Origin: Paraglaciecola sp. T6c | GTDB lineage: Bacteria > Pseudomonadota > Gammaproteobacteria > Enterobacterales > Alteromonadaceae | Assembly: GCF_000014225.1 (NCBI RefSeq) | Contig: NC_008228.1 | Location: 3,100,001-3,164,000, forward strand | Length of the DNA: 64,000 nt | Reading direction: 5' to 3' | The notes under the pieces: generated by a model | What the model was told of the DNA's origin: nothing | The model's input: only the letters and a program-made list of their open reading frames with translations | Database searches by the model: none | In this document: positions 48,375-57,082 of the stretch, piece by piece | How the letters are laid out: each line of letters starts with the position of its first letter | Position numbering within the stretch: the stretch's first letter is position 1 | Translations under genes and position numbers: made by a program

Positions 48375-49082
48375 TTTCGCGGCCTTTCATCAATGTACCT
48401 ATCATTGATTATGCCGCGCTACTCCCTTAAAAATAATCAGGGTTTATACCTATATTCGCCAATTTTGCTTGCAGCCCCACATTCAACGCTCTGTTGTGCA
48501 ACAGGCACTTTTTGTGGTGCAGACGGCCCTTGCGATAAAGACGACTCTATGCCCATTTTTCTCCAAGGCAGCTATTTTGGTGGGCTATTTTTTCGCGAGC
48601 TGTTCTTTCGCGGCGAATACTGTGACGTGTGGGCTGTCGGTGTGCCCGTCAAACTGACGGCTTTCAGTTACGAGTTACATGTTGCACTACGTATAAGCCA
48701 CGCGTTTGTAGGTGGAATTACGCATAAAAATAGCCTTAAGTAAGGCGTAAAATATCGGTGATTTAAGGTGCCTCCACTGACATTTTGTTGAGTTAATTCG
48801 TGCCTCTGAAAAACACAAAATATAGCCTTTACAAAATGGACGTCGCTCGCCCGAGTCAACTAACACTTTGATCCCAACACGCATATCAACCCAGCCACGG
48901 CTATCGGTATTGATCGGGTGTGGAACAGATCTAATTACGCAGTAAATTGAGTTGCAAAACATAAACGTGAGATGAGTCAGCAGTACATTATTTCGTAAAG
49001 TTTCATGAAATGCATCGGCTCAGCTAACGCAGTTCAACTCGACTTGCTGCTACATTCTACTCTTCAGCAAAAGGTAAGTTTT
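48375..49082. other. 708-bp gap between divergent gpmA and ppsA
   Basis: Short frames exist on both strands but none has a good ribosome site or recognisable protein, so I call none. At 48733-48746 GCCTTAAGTAAGGC can form a hairpin followed on the reverse strand by TATTTTTA, terminator-like but without a known gene upstream on that strand. The rest presumably contains the gpmA and ppsA promoters. Confidence 0.5.
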
Positions 49083-51521
49083 ATGACAGATTCAACACGT
49101 TATGTTCGCTGGTTTAAAGAGCTCGGTATTGCTGATGTGGCTCTTGTTGGCGGCAAAAACGCCTCTCTAGGGGAAATGTACCAAAACCTGACAGCAAAAG
49201 GTGTGCGCGTACCGAACGGGTTTGCCGTTACCGCTGAGGCTTACAATTATGTGCTTGAATCTAATAACGCATGGCCCAAATTACATGCCGCGCTCGATGG
49301 ACTCAATCCAGATAACATCAAAGACTTACAAGCCGGCGGAAAGAAAGCCCGTGAGATAGTGATGAACTGCGTGCTGCCAGATGATCTCAAAGCAGCCATT
49401 CTAAGCGGGTACGCTGAACTCAAACAAGAATACGGTAACGACATTTCACTGGCTGTGCGCTCATCTGCGACCGCTGAGGACTCTCCAGAAGCCTCCTTCG
49501 CTGGTCAAAACGACAGTTACCTGAACATAAGCAATGACGAAGCTTTACTGGATGCTTATCAACGTTGCTTAGCATCAAATTTCACTGACCGCTCTATTCA
49601 CTACAAACACGATAATAATTTTGATGTGTACACCGTGTTTTTATCTGTGGTCGTGATGAAAATGGTACGCAGTGATATCGGTGCCAGTGGCGTGATGTTT
49701 TCATTAGACACTGAAACATCTTTCAAAGATGTGGTTTTTATTAACGGTGCCCTTGGCTTAGGCGAGAACATTGTGCAAGGCACAATTGAACCCGATAGTT
49801 TCTATGTACACAAGCCCACTTTTAATCTTGGGCATCGCACTGTACTCAAGCGCCGCTTAGGTAAAAAAGAATTAAAGATGATATTCACCGACAGTCTCAA
49901 TACTGACAATATCGCGGTGGAATATACCAACAATATTGAAACCAGCGACGACGAACGAAAACACTACTGTATTTCAGACGCAGACGTCATGGTATTAGCT
50001 GACTACGCGATTAAGATTGAAAACCATTACTCAGGCGACGCAGGTCATTACAAACCGATGGATATGGAGTGGGCGAAAGACGGCATCGACGGTGAGCTCT
50101 ATATTGTTCAGGCGCGTCCTGAAACCGTTTCATCGCAGAAAAACGGTGCGCTGCTAGAGATTTATCATCTAAAAGAAACCGCGAATGTTGTTGCACGCGG
50201 ACAAGCCGTAGGCACACGCATTGGCGCGGGTAAAGTTCGAGTTATCAATGACGTAGCCTTACTGAGTGACTTTCAACCCGGTGAGGTATTGGTCGCCGAT
50301 ACCACCACCCCTGATTGGGAGCCGGTGATGAAAATAGCATCCGCAATTGTAACAAACCGAGGCGGTCGTACTTGTCACGCCGCCATTGTTGCGCGCGAGT
50401 TGGGCATTCCCGCCATTGTCGGTACCAATAACGCCACTGAACTTCTCACCGATGAACGCCCTGTGACGGTTAGCTGCGCCGAAGGAGAATTTGGCAATAT
50501 CTATGAAGGTATTTTGAACTTCGACATCGAAAAAACAGACCTTAGCCAATTGGCGCACCCTAACACTGAAATCATGATGAATTTGGGCAACCCTGACCGA
50601 GCATTTAGTCTCGCCTCTTTACCGGTCGACGGCATAGGGTTAGCGCGCATGGAGTTTATCATTAACGAATACATCAAAGTGCATCCTATGGCGCTGCAAC
50701 ATCCCGACCAAACCGATGACGACACCCGCCAAAAAATAAATGAATTGTGCGCAGCTTATGGAAGCCCCCAAGATTTCTTTGTAAAAGCCTTGTCTGAAGG
50801 TGTTGCCTCAATTGCAGCAGCGGTGTATCCCAAACCCTGCGTTGTTCGTATGAGTGATTTTAAAAGCAACGAATACTCAACATTATTAGGGGGCACGTTT
50901 TTCGAGCCTGAAGAAGACAACCCAATGATTGGTTTTCGCGGCGCGTCTCGCTATACCCACCCTGCTTACGCCGATGGTTTCGCGTTAGAGTGTCAGGCCA
51001 TGAAGCGAGTAAGAGATGAAATGGGCATGACCAACGTTAAACTAATGATCCCCTTTTGTCGTCGTGTGCAAGAAGGCGAAAAGGTAATAAAAGCGATGGC
51101 TGAAAATGGCCTGACGCGTGGTGAAAATGACTTACAGGTGTATGTGATGTGCGAAATCCCCAACAACGTCATTCAAATCGATGCGTTCGCGCAACTGTTC
51201 GATGGTTTTTCAATTGGATCGAACGACTTAACCCAGTTAACGCTAGGTGTGGATCGTGATTCGCAAATCGTTGCTTTTGATTTCGACGAGCGCGATCCTG
51301 GCGTAAAAGAAATGCTTCGTTTATCAATAGAAGGCGCCAAACGTAACGGCCGCCATTCAGGTATTTGTGGGCAAGCTCCGTCTGACTACCCTGAAATAGC
51401 CGAATATCTCGTGGAACTAGGCATTGACGCCATGAGCCTAAATCCAGATACGGTATTGGCCACCACAAGGCGCGTTTTAGACGTTGAAAAGCGCTTAATA
51501 CAACCGGCTAAATCAGCATGA
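49083..51521 (+). CDS. ppsA: phosphoenolpyruvate synthase
   Basis: Makes PEP from pyruvate and ATP, releasing AMP and phosphate; key for gluconeogenesis. I start at ATG 49083 (MTDSTRYVRWFKELGIADVA), preceded by AAGGTAAG, giving 812 residues. The N-terminal nucleotide-binding domain has SLAVRSSATAEDSPEASFAG, the swivelling phosphohistidine domain NRGGRTCHAAIVARELGIPA, and the C-terminal TIM barrel ends with GICGQAPSDYPEIAEYLVE containing the catalytic cysteine. No ppsR regulator gene is adjacent. Confidence 0.96.
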   Translation: MTDSTRYVRWFKELGIADVALVGGKNASLGEMYQNLTAKGVRVPNGFAVTAEAYNYVLESNNAWPKLHAALDGLNPDNIKDLQAGGKKAREIVMNCVLPDDLKAAILSGYAELKQEYGNDISLAVRSSATAEDSPEASFAGQNDSYLNISNDEALLDAYQRCLASNFTDRSIHYKHDNNFDVYTVFLSVVVMKMVRSDIGASGVMFSLDTETSFKDVVFINGALGLGENIVQGTIEPDSFYVHKPTFNLGHRTVLKRRLGKKELKMIFTDSLNTDNIAVEYTNNIETSDDERKHYCISDADVMVLADYAIKIENHYSGDAGHYKPMDMEWAKDGIDGELYIVQARPETVSSQKNGALLEIYHLKETANVVARGQAVGTRIGAGKVRVINDVALLSDFQPGEVLVADTTTPDWEPVMKIASAIVTNRGGRTCHAAIVARELGIPAIVGTNNATELLTDERPVTVSCAEGEFGNIYEGILNFDIEKTDLSQLAHPNTEIMMNLGNPDRAFSLASLPVDGIGLARMEFIINEYIKVHPMALQHPDQTDDDTRQKINELCAAYGSPQDFFVKALSEGVASIAAAVYPKPCVVRMSDFKSNEYSTLLGGTFFEPEEDNPMIGFRGASRYTHPAYADGFALECQAMKRVRDEMGMTNVKLMIPFCRRVQEGEKVIKAMAENGLTRGENDLQVYVMCEIPNNVIQIDAFAQLFDGFSIGSNDLTQLTLGVDRDSQIVAFDFDERDPGVKEMLRLSIEGAKRNGRHSGICGQAPSDYPEIAEYLVELGIDAMSLNPDTVLATTRRVLDVEKRLIQPAKSA

Positions 51522-51565
51522 AAGTAGACTACGACATAACGTAAAGAGCAAGGAAGAAAATGTGC

Positions 51566-51589
51566 GCAGTAGTCAAACAAGACTACTGC
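51566..51589. other. Perfect 9-bp hairpin after ppsA
   Basis: GCAGTAGTC/GACTACTGC with a 6-base loop, 45 bp after the ppsA stop. No T tract follows, so it may stabilise the 3' end rather than terminate on its own. Confidence 0.5.
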
Positions 51590-51870
51590 CACTTCACGTT
51601 AGTGTTATTCATTATTGATCATTCAATAGACGTGAAACCCAAGAAATGACCTTCGAATCCCACCACATGATAAATACCAACACATCGACGCCATTTTAAT
51701 CAACTTTGAATAGAAAATTGATTGCTATCAAGCCGATTAATGTCAGTTAATCAATAATCACATTTGATAATCAGATGAAGATAATGCGTGTTTAATTCAT
51801 CGGAATATATCGTAAATAGCATGCAGCGTATGCAACCCAAATCAGCTTATGAATATTCGAGAATTCGGCC

Positions 51871-53547
51871 ATGTTTGAAAAATACAATTGGCGCACCAGA
51901 CGTGAAATTTATATGGGAATATGGAGCTTTGGTCTTGGTGTTGTTGGTGCCATTGGGGCGCTTGGGTTTATTTGGTTACTGCAAGTGTGCAGCGAATTTT
52001 TTATCGTGGGCATAGGTGAGTTTGATGAAACTCAACCCCTGACCTTTCCGTTTTTAATGCCGTTGTACTGGGTACCTGTGGTGACCACTTTAGGTGGGTT
52101 AATATCCGGGGTTATCGTTTATCGACTTGCACCTGAAGCGGAGGGACATGGTACCGATGCCTATATCGAAGCCTTCCATCAACATGATGGCGCCATACGC
52201 AGCAGAGTCCCTTGGGTAAAAGCGTTAGCGAGCGCAATCACTATTGGCTCAGGAGGCTCTGCTGGACGTGAAGGCCCCACAGCGCAGATTTGTGCGGGGA
52301 TCGCCGCCATCCTTGCAGATCGTTTTGGACTAGCAAATGCAGAGCGTCGCTTATTAACAGTGGTTGCCACAGCTGCCGGACTTTCAGCGATATTCAAAAG
52401 CCCACTTGGGTCAGCTCTATTCGCGGTTAAGGTTCTTTATTCTGGGTTTTCAATGGAGACCCGTGCTTTATATTTTGCCATACTCGCTTCAGCCACGGCG
52501 TACACCATTATGGGGTTTGTTGTCGGTTGGTCACCTATTTTTAATATCCAGGCGGCCTTATCACTGACACATCCGATGGAGCTAAGCTGGTATGTTGGCT
52601 TAGGAATAGCCAGCGGCATTGTCGCAAGTATTATTCCAACGATATTTTATACAATTCGCGACCTTTTTCGCCTAATCAATATACCTCATTTTATTAAACC
52701 TGCGATTGGCGGGTTACTGCTTGGCTTAATTGCCATGTGGATACCGCAAATTCTCGGCGGTGGATATCAGTGGATTGAACTGGCAATCAATCATCAACTG
52801 TCACTCACCGTGTTACTTGTTCTACTTTTACTAAAACCCCTAGCGATGGCCTTAACCATAGGCTCCGGAGGATCGGGAGGTATATTTGCACCCACGTTAT
52901 TCATTGGCGCTATGTTGGGTGCAGTATTTGCTGAATTAGCCGGTGCGGTAGACTCTTTATCCCCGAGCTACGCAAGTTGTGTGATTATCGGTATGTTAGC
53001 GCTGTTCGGTGCTGCTGCGCGCACGCCACTGGCGAGTTTAGTTATGATTATGGAAATGACGGGGGAATATGGTCTGGTCGCGCCAGCAGCCGTGACAGTG
53101 GTAATAAGTGCATTGGTGCAGCGAACCTTAACAGGTTCACTTAAGTACCCCACACTGTACGAATCCCAAGTGGCATTGTCTATTGACAGTCCGACGATCC
53201 GCAGAGAATACATCGGCCAAATGGTCGCATTAGCGGATCCTAAGGGGCTGAATCTGCCACCTACGCTTTTGGTCGACGAATCCATTCGTCATCTCAGTAA
53301 CGGTCAAACTATCTCATTTCCTGACGGACGAGTGATGCGTGCCTACAGTATAACTAACACCGCCAGCAAAGACGGTTTACTTGCCTTGGCGCAACAAAAT
53401 CACGTTTTGTTACTCAGTATTATTCGCAATGGCGTCAGCATGATCCCGGGAGATGGTGTCAGTCCAGCAGAAGGCGACCTTGTTATTGTGGTCGGCTTGC
53501 AAGCAAGTCTACCTGCGTCATTAACCTCAGACGAAGAAGCTGTGTAA
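51871..53547 (+). CDS. ClC-family chloride channel/transporter
   Basis: 558-residue membrane protein with the three ClC selectivity motifs: GSGGSAGREGPTAQ (containing the gating glutamate), GSGGSGGIFAPTLF and the LFGAAARTPLASLVMIMEMT helix. About ten to twelve hydrophobic helices span residues 20-430, followed by a cytoplasmic tail of about 120 residues resembling a TrkA-C type regulatory domain (ISIIRNGVSMIPGDGVSPAE-like pattern). It lies between ppsA and gap but is unrelated in function; perhaps it helps pH or anion balance. The exact start (51871) has only a weak ribosome site. Confidence 0.9.
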   Translation: MFEKYNWRTRREIYMGIWSFGLGVVGAIGALGFIWLLQVCSEFFIVGIGEFDETQPLTFPFLMPLYWVPVVTTLGGLISGVIVYRLAPEAEGHGTDAYIEAFHQHDGAIRSRVPWVKALASAITIGSGGSAGREGPTAQICAGIAAILADRFGLANAERRLLTVVATAAGLSAIFKSPLGSALFAVKVLYSGFSMETRALYFAILASATAYTIMGFVVGWSPIFNIQAALSLTHPMELSWYVGLGIASGIVASIIPTIFYTIRDLFRLINIPHFIKPAIGGLLLGLIAMWIPQILGGGYQWIELAINHQLSLTVLLVLLLLKPLAMALTIGSGGSGGIFAPTLFIGAMLGAVFAELAGAVDSLSPSYASCVIIGMLALFGAAARTPLASLVMIMEMTGEYGLVAPAAVTVVISALVQRTLTGSLKYPTLYESQVALSIDSPTIRREYIGQMVALADPKGLNLPPTLLVDESIRHLSNGQTISFPDGRVMRAYSITNTASKDGLLALAQQNHVLLLSIIRNGVSMIPGDGVSPAEGDLVIVVGLQASLPASLTSDEEAV

Positions 53548-53600
53548 TATATATGTGACGCGGGATTACTCCCGCATCACATGTTACGCTTGTGTGGATA

Positions 53601-54614
53601 TCAAGATGCCTTGGCTAAGGCGAGAGCGGTATCTAACATCCGGTTAGAAAATCCCCATTCGTTATCATACCAAGCACACACCTTAACCAGTTTTCCGTCT
53701 ATCACATTGGTTAAGCTCGCATCAAAAATGGAAGACGCTGAATTATGGTTGAAATCAGTAGATACCAGTAATTCATCACAATATTCAAGTACCCCTTTTA
53801 GCGCCCCATTACTTGCCGTGCGCATAATAGAGTGGATTTCGTCAATAGTGGTAGCACGACTGGCGATAAACGTTAAATCCACCATGGATACATTAATGAC
53901 AGGAACGCGAACCGCGAAGCCTTTGAGTTTGCCATCTAATGCGGGTAGCACAAGGCCCACTGCCGTAGCAGCTCCGGTTTTAGTGGGGATCATCGACATC
54001 GTTGCAGAGCGCGCCCGACGAATATCCTTGTGATATACATCGGTGAGCACTTGATCATTTGTGTAGGCGTGGATGGTGGTCATCGTGCCGCTTTCTATGC
54101 CAATCGCCTCGTGCAGTGGCTTTACTAATGGTGCTAAGCAATTGGTGGTGCATGATGCGTTCGATACGATTGTATGCTCAGCCAACAGCGTGTCGTCGTT
54201 AACGCCAAATACGATTGTTGCATCAATGCTGTCTCTTGCCGGAGCGGCCAATAGCACTTTCTTTGCACCCGCATCAATGTGCATTTGTGCCGTTTCTCTG
54301 GTGCGAAATAAGCCAGTGCATTCTAAAACGATGTCTACATTCAACTCGCTCCAGGGTAATTTCGATGGATCTCGCTCTTTAAACACTCGCACCTCGTCAT
54401 TGCCGATAATGATGTTATCACCATCAACACGTACCTCTGTTTGGAAGGTTCCGTGCGCTGTATCATGTTTTAGCAATAGCGCATTGGTGCTTGCATCACC
54501 TAGGTCGTTTATCGCTACGATGCGCAGTTCATCTGCTCGTTCAGATTCATAAAGAGCTCGCGTGACCATGCGCCCTATACGTCCGAAACCATTTATCGCA
54601 ATATTGATAGCCAT
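53601..54614 (-). CDS. gap: glyceraldehyde-3-phosphate dehydrogenase, type I
   Basis: Oxidises and phosphorylates glyceraldehyde-3-phosphate, or the reverse. The 337-residue protein starts [20 protein letters not shown], has the active-site cysteine C155 in [16 protein letters not shown] and the [14 protein letters not shown] segment. It resembles Pseudomonas-type Gap ([14 protein letters not shown]) rather than erythrose-4-phosphate dehydrogenase. An Asp after the second Rossmann strand (VAINDLGD) suggests NAD use. A strong AAGGGG ribosome site precedes the ATG. Confidence 0.94.
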   Translation of the reverse strand: MAINIAINGFGRIGRMVTRALYESERADELRIVAINDLGDASTNALLLKHDTAHGTFQTEVRVDGDNIIIGNDEVRVFKERDPSKLPWSELNVDIVLECTGLFRTRETAQMHIDAGAKKVLLAAPARDSIDATIVFGVNDDTLLAEHTIVSNASCTTNCLAPLVKPLHEAIGIESGTMTTIHAYTNDQVLTDVYHKDIRRARSATMSMIPTKTGAATAVGLVLPALDGKLKGFAVRVPVINVSMVDLTFIASRATTIDEIHSIMRTASNGALKGVLEYCDELLVSTDFNHNSASSIFDASLTNVIDGKLVKVCAWYDNEWGFSNRMLDTALALAKAS

Positions 54615-54841
54615 TTATATCCCCTTAATAGAATTCAATTCATGAAACACCCATCTGTGAGAATTAAAAAAATTCCCAGCGTTATTGATGCATCACTACC
54701 ATTACATTGAGCAAATATTCGATATTGATGGGCATCAATAATGGGATGTTTGTTGAGCAAAAAGTTAAAAACACACACTCATGACAGCCCATCGTTAGCA
54801 AGATTCGCTAGGGCAGATGAGGCGCTTGTGCCCGTTAGGAA

Positions 54842-54897
54842 GTGAGAGGTGAGAGGTGAGACGTAAGAGGTAAGAGGTGAAAAGTGAAAAGTAACAA
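54842..54897. repeat. Degenerate heptamer tandem array (8 units)
   Basis: Eight consecutive 7-bp units: GTGAGAG, GTGAGAG, GTGAGAC, GTAAGAG, GTAAGAG, GTGAAAA, GTGAAAA, GTAACAA. Adjacent units are more alike than distant ones, the signature of stepwise tandem duplication and drift. It lies in the intergenic space upstream of gap. Confidence 0.9.
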
Positions 54898-55086
54898 CTG
54901 AAAATCTCCACTGTCGACCAAACAATGTAAATTGCGGCATACCACTAATTAACCCACATGGAATTGCGGAAAACCCTTATATAGCGAACGATCTTTTGTC
55001 GCTAACATAAAGGTCTATTGATACCGCTACTTCGATTGCTAGCATGGTTAATAGATATCCTCGACATATAGGTACCGACCTCTTTT

Positions 55087-55123
55087 GGGCCCATCAGTAT
55101 CACTGCTAGATGGGCTCCTTTTT
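55087..55123 (+). terminator. Orphan Rho-independent terminator
   Basis: Stem GGGCCCATC/GATGGGCTC (one G-U pair) with a 13-base loop and TTTTT. No rightward gene lies upstream of it (gap is leftward), so it likely ends a small non-coding transcript starting somewhere in about 54900-55020. The reverse strand has no T run after this hairpin. Confidence 0.7.
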
Positions 55124-55330
55124 ACGTGTCATCTTGCCGAATTTTCACGCAATATTAAGCGCTAATTTTCAGCAAAGCCAAACAGCGTAACTTTAATTAG
55201 TGGGTTGAATAATAGGCCATGACCCCAAACATCTACTGTATACAGGGTTTCCACTTGCGCTATCTATATGTGCTTTGTGAGCAGACTGTATACATTAGCA
55301 ATGTAAATCACACCATACAGAGGAAGCTTT

Positions 55331-55552
55331 ATGACTGACTACAACGATCAAAGTAACTTACAACAACGACCTGAATTGGCGACTCAAGCTATTAAAACAG
55401 CGATCGCTAACGGCGACGAAGTACGACTTAAAGCATTACTGACCAACGAGCTATTTGATGAGTTGGAGAAAAAGCATTTTATTGAATTGGCAAAAGAGAA
55501 CGGAAACACCAATATTGTAAAATTACTCGAAGGAACGCCAGCAACCCCATAG
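55331..55552 (+). CDS. Small hypothetical protein (73 aa)
   Basis: Not recognised by name. The ATG at 55331 has a strong AGAGGAAG ribosome site. The 73-residue soluble protein has a Gln-rich start and then two or three helices (ATQAIKTAIANGDEVRLKAL, HFIELAKENGNTNIVKLLEG). These look like one and a half ankyrin-type helical hairpins (A..NG....LK.LL; A..NGN..IVKLL). Good codon structure and a ribosome site support a real gene. It lies just left of an IS element. Confidence 0.7.
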   Translation: MTDYNDQSNLQQRPELATQAIKTAIANGDEVRLKALLTNELFDELEKKHFIELAKENGNTNIVKLLEGTPATP

Positions 55553-55605
55553 TCTGAAAGCTAACGGCCTCTACGTTAAGCGCTGACAGTTGTCGTGTGA
55601 CGTTA

Positions 55606-55614
55606 CGCTTGGCG
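55606..55614. repeat. IS target-site duplication, left
   Basis: CGCTTGGCG, identical to the 9 bases at 56940-56948 on the other side of the element. It differs from the Tn10 hotspot consensus NGCTNAGCN at a single position. Confidence 0.92.
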
Positions 55615-56939
55615 CTGGGGGATCCCCTCATAGAATTGGTCTCCCTTCTTTGTGAACCCAGGTAATATATTGGGCGATAGCCCATGTCATTTGAGCTGAG
55701 TTCATCCTGTAATCTTTTGCCCTTTTCCTGACTTCTCTGCCTAGCCTAATGATAGATAACACGCGCCGATGACGGATGGTGTTAGCTTGAAATGCTCTTT
55801 CCCAATTTTGTTTTTGAGCAATGATACCGAGTAACCGTAATAGCCATTCTGCGAGCATCGCTATCAGCAGTAATATGTCGAATCGTTTGGTACAGCGACT
55901 GTTGCTGTGGCGCAGTCCCATTCCGTATTGAGGGCTTTTAATATCGCGGAAGGTTTCTTCTATTTGCATCCGTCTTGCGTAAAGGGAAACCAGCTGTTTT
56001 GAGTTAAGTTTATCGTTCTCGGGAAGGTTAGTGGCGAGTAGCCAAGGCTCTTTGCTACCGGCACGATAGCTTTGCTGGGCGGTGTGGTTTCGACCTGCCT
56101 TTGAAGAACGGTTGTCCTTTCGATGTTTGGCCTTTGCTTTGTACAAATGCAGGTGTGCATGAAGCGGGCTTTTACGCCCTAATTGCCCACACCCAAGGTA
56201 TTTGGCCCGAGAATTTGCACTGGGATAAAACGACTTATTACTTTGCCATGATGCTTGCCCATCACGCTTAAATCCCACATCACCGCGCACTCGGCCTAGC
56301 CAGAACCATCCATGCTTTTCGACTTCACGAAACCAAGGGTTACGATAGCCTGCATCGGTCACAATCAACGGGCAACAACCCGACGGCAGGATACTCGCCA
56401 ACTCCCGTAAAAACGGATTATGACTAACAGGTGAATTGTATTCACCGAATGAAAATACGCGCTCATAAAGCGTGACAGAGCGCCCCTGAACACTGACCGA
56501 TGCACGTAAGGTTAAATGCCTGAGCTGCTCACGCACATCAGACCAATCCACAAGAACAACCGGCATGGGGTTAGCACCGCAAAGCAAGCGAGCGTGCCAA
56601 CGGTAGATGTCGAGCCGTTCATTATGTAGGTTGTTATTACCAAGCAGCCTGTCGATGCGTTTAATGTTGTGTTTCGGGGCCACGGAGCCTGAGATATTGC
56701 GTCCTAATTCGGTCAACGACAGTTGCTGACCATCTAGCAAAGATTGTGTGGCAACCATCAAAGAGGAAAGGCGTTTTGCATGTAGATTAGGACATTGTTT
56801 TTTAAGCAAATCGTGTAAGATATGAATATCACGCATGGTGTTGTTATCTAGTTGGTTTTTGGCGAAATTTATTAGATCAAATGGCGCTATGCGTGTCTAT
56901 ATTATTGTTTCTGCTCATAATTATGAGGGGATTCGTTAG
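55615..56939 (-). mobile_element. IS4-family, IS10-like insertion sequence (complete)
   Basis: 1325 bp, close to IS10 (1329 bp). The ends are imperfect inverted repeats, CTGGGGGATCCCCTCATA on the left and CTAACGAATCCCCTCATA on the right (reverse strand), matching the IS10 end pattern. Flanked by a 9-bp direct duplication and carrying an intact transposase, so it looks recent and possibly active. It inserted in intergenic DNA between the 73-residue protein gene and the helicase gene. Confidence 0.93.
55628..56836 (-). CDS. IS10-like transposase (DDE, IS4 family)
   Basis: 402-residue transposase, full length compared with IS10 (402). It begins MRDIHILHDLLKKQCPNLHA, close to the IS10 start. DDE catalytic residues are seen in PVVLVDWSDVREQ (first Asp), LIVTDAGYRNPWF (second Asp) and YARRMQIEETFRDIK (Glu, in the YREK signature). 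The C-terminal segment FQANTIRHRRVLSIIRLG is also IS10-like. No frameshift or stop is present. Confidence 0.95.
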   Translation of the reverse strand: MRDIHILHDLLKKQCPNLHAKRLSSLMVATQSLLDGQQLSLTELGRNISGSVAPKHNIKRIDRLLGNNNLHNERLDIYRWHARLLCGANPMPVVLVDWSDVREQLRHLTLRASVSVQGRSVTLYERVFSFGEYNSPVSHNPFLRELASILPSGCCPLIVTDAGYRNPWFREVEKHGWFWLGRVRGDVGFKRDGQASWQSNKSFYPSANSRAKYLGCGQLGRKSPLHAHLHLYKAKAKHRKDNRSSKAGRNHTAQQSYRAGSKEPWLLATNLPENDKLNSKQLVSLYARRMQIEETFRDIKSPQYGMGLRHSNSRCTKRFDILLLIAMLAEWLLRLLGIIAQKQNWERAFQANTIRHRRVLSIIRLGREVRKRAKDYRMNSAQMTWAIAQYITWVHKEGRPIL

Positions 56940-56948
56940 CGCTTGGCG
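56940..56948. repeat. IS target-site duplication, right
   Basis: CGCTTGGCG, the right copy of the 9-bp duplication. Confidence 0.92.
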
Positions 56949-57082
56949 TTAAGTTTGTTTATAGATTGCTGCGACATCCGTGCATCTTCAATTCTGCGCC
57001 CTGCACCGGCACAGTGACTCCAACGATATGCCAGCCAGGCCTCATCTGAGCGGGTGTCGGTTATCAGTGTCTTCCACCTGAC

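Noticed and set aside
48393-48743. 116-codon rightward frame upstream of ppsA
   Set aside because: No ribosome site, unusual composition with many cysteines and phenylalanines, and no recognisable domain; most likely chance.
48687-48962. 91-codon leftward frame overlapping other short frames in the same gap
   Set aside because: Overlaps another frame on the same strand, has no ribosome site and no family resemblance.
54073-54552. 159-codon frame antisense to gap
   Set aside because: Antisense shadow of a highly conserved enzyme gene; no ribosome site.
53601-54614. Possibility that gap is erythrose-4-phosphate dehydrogenase (epd)
   Set aside because: The [14 protein letters not shown] and [14 protein letters not shown] segments fit Gap, and no pgk or fba lies beside it as is usual for epd.
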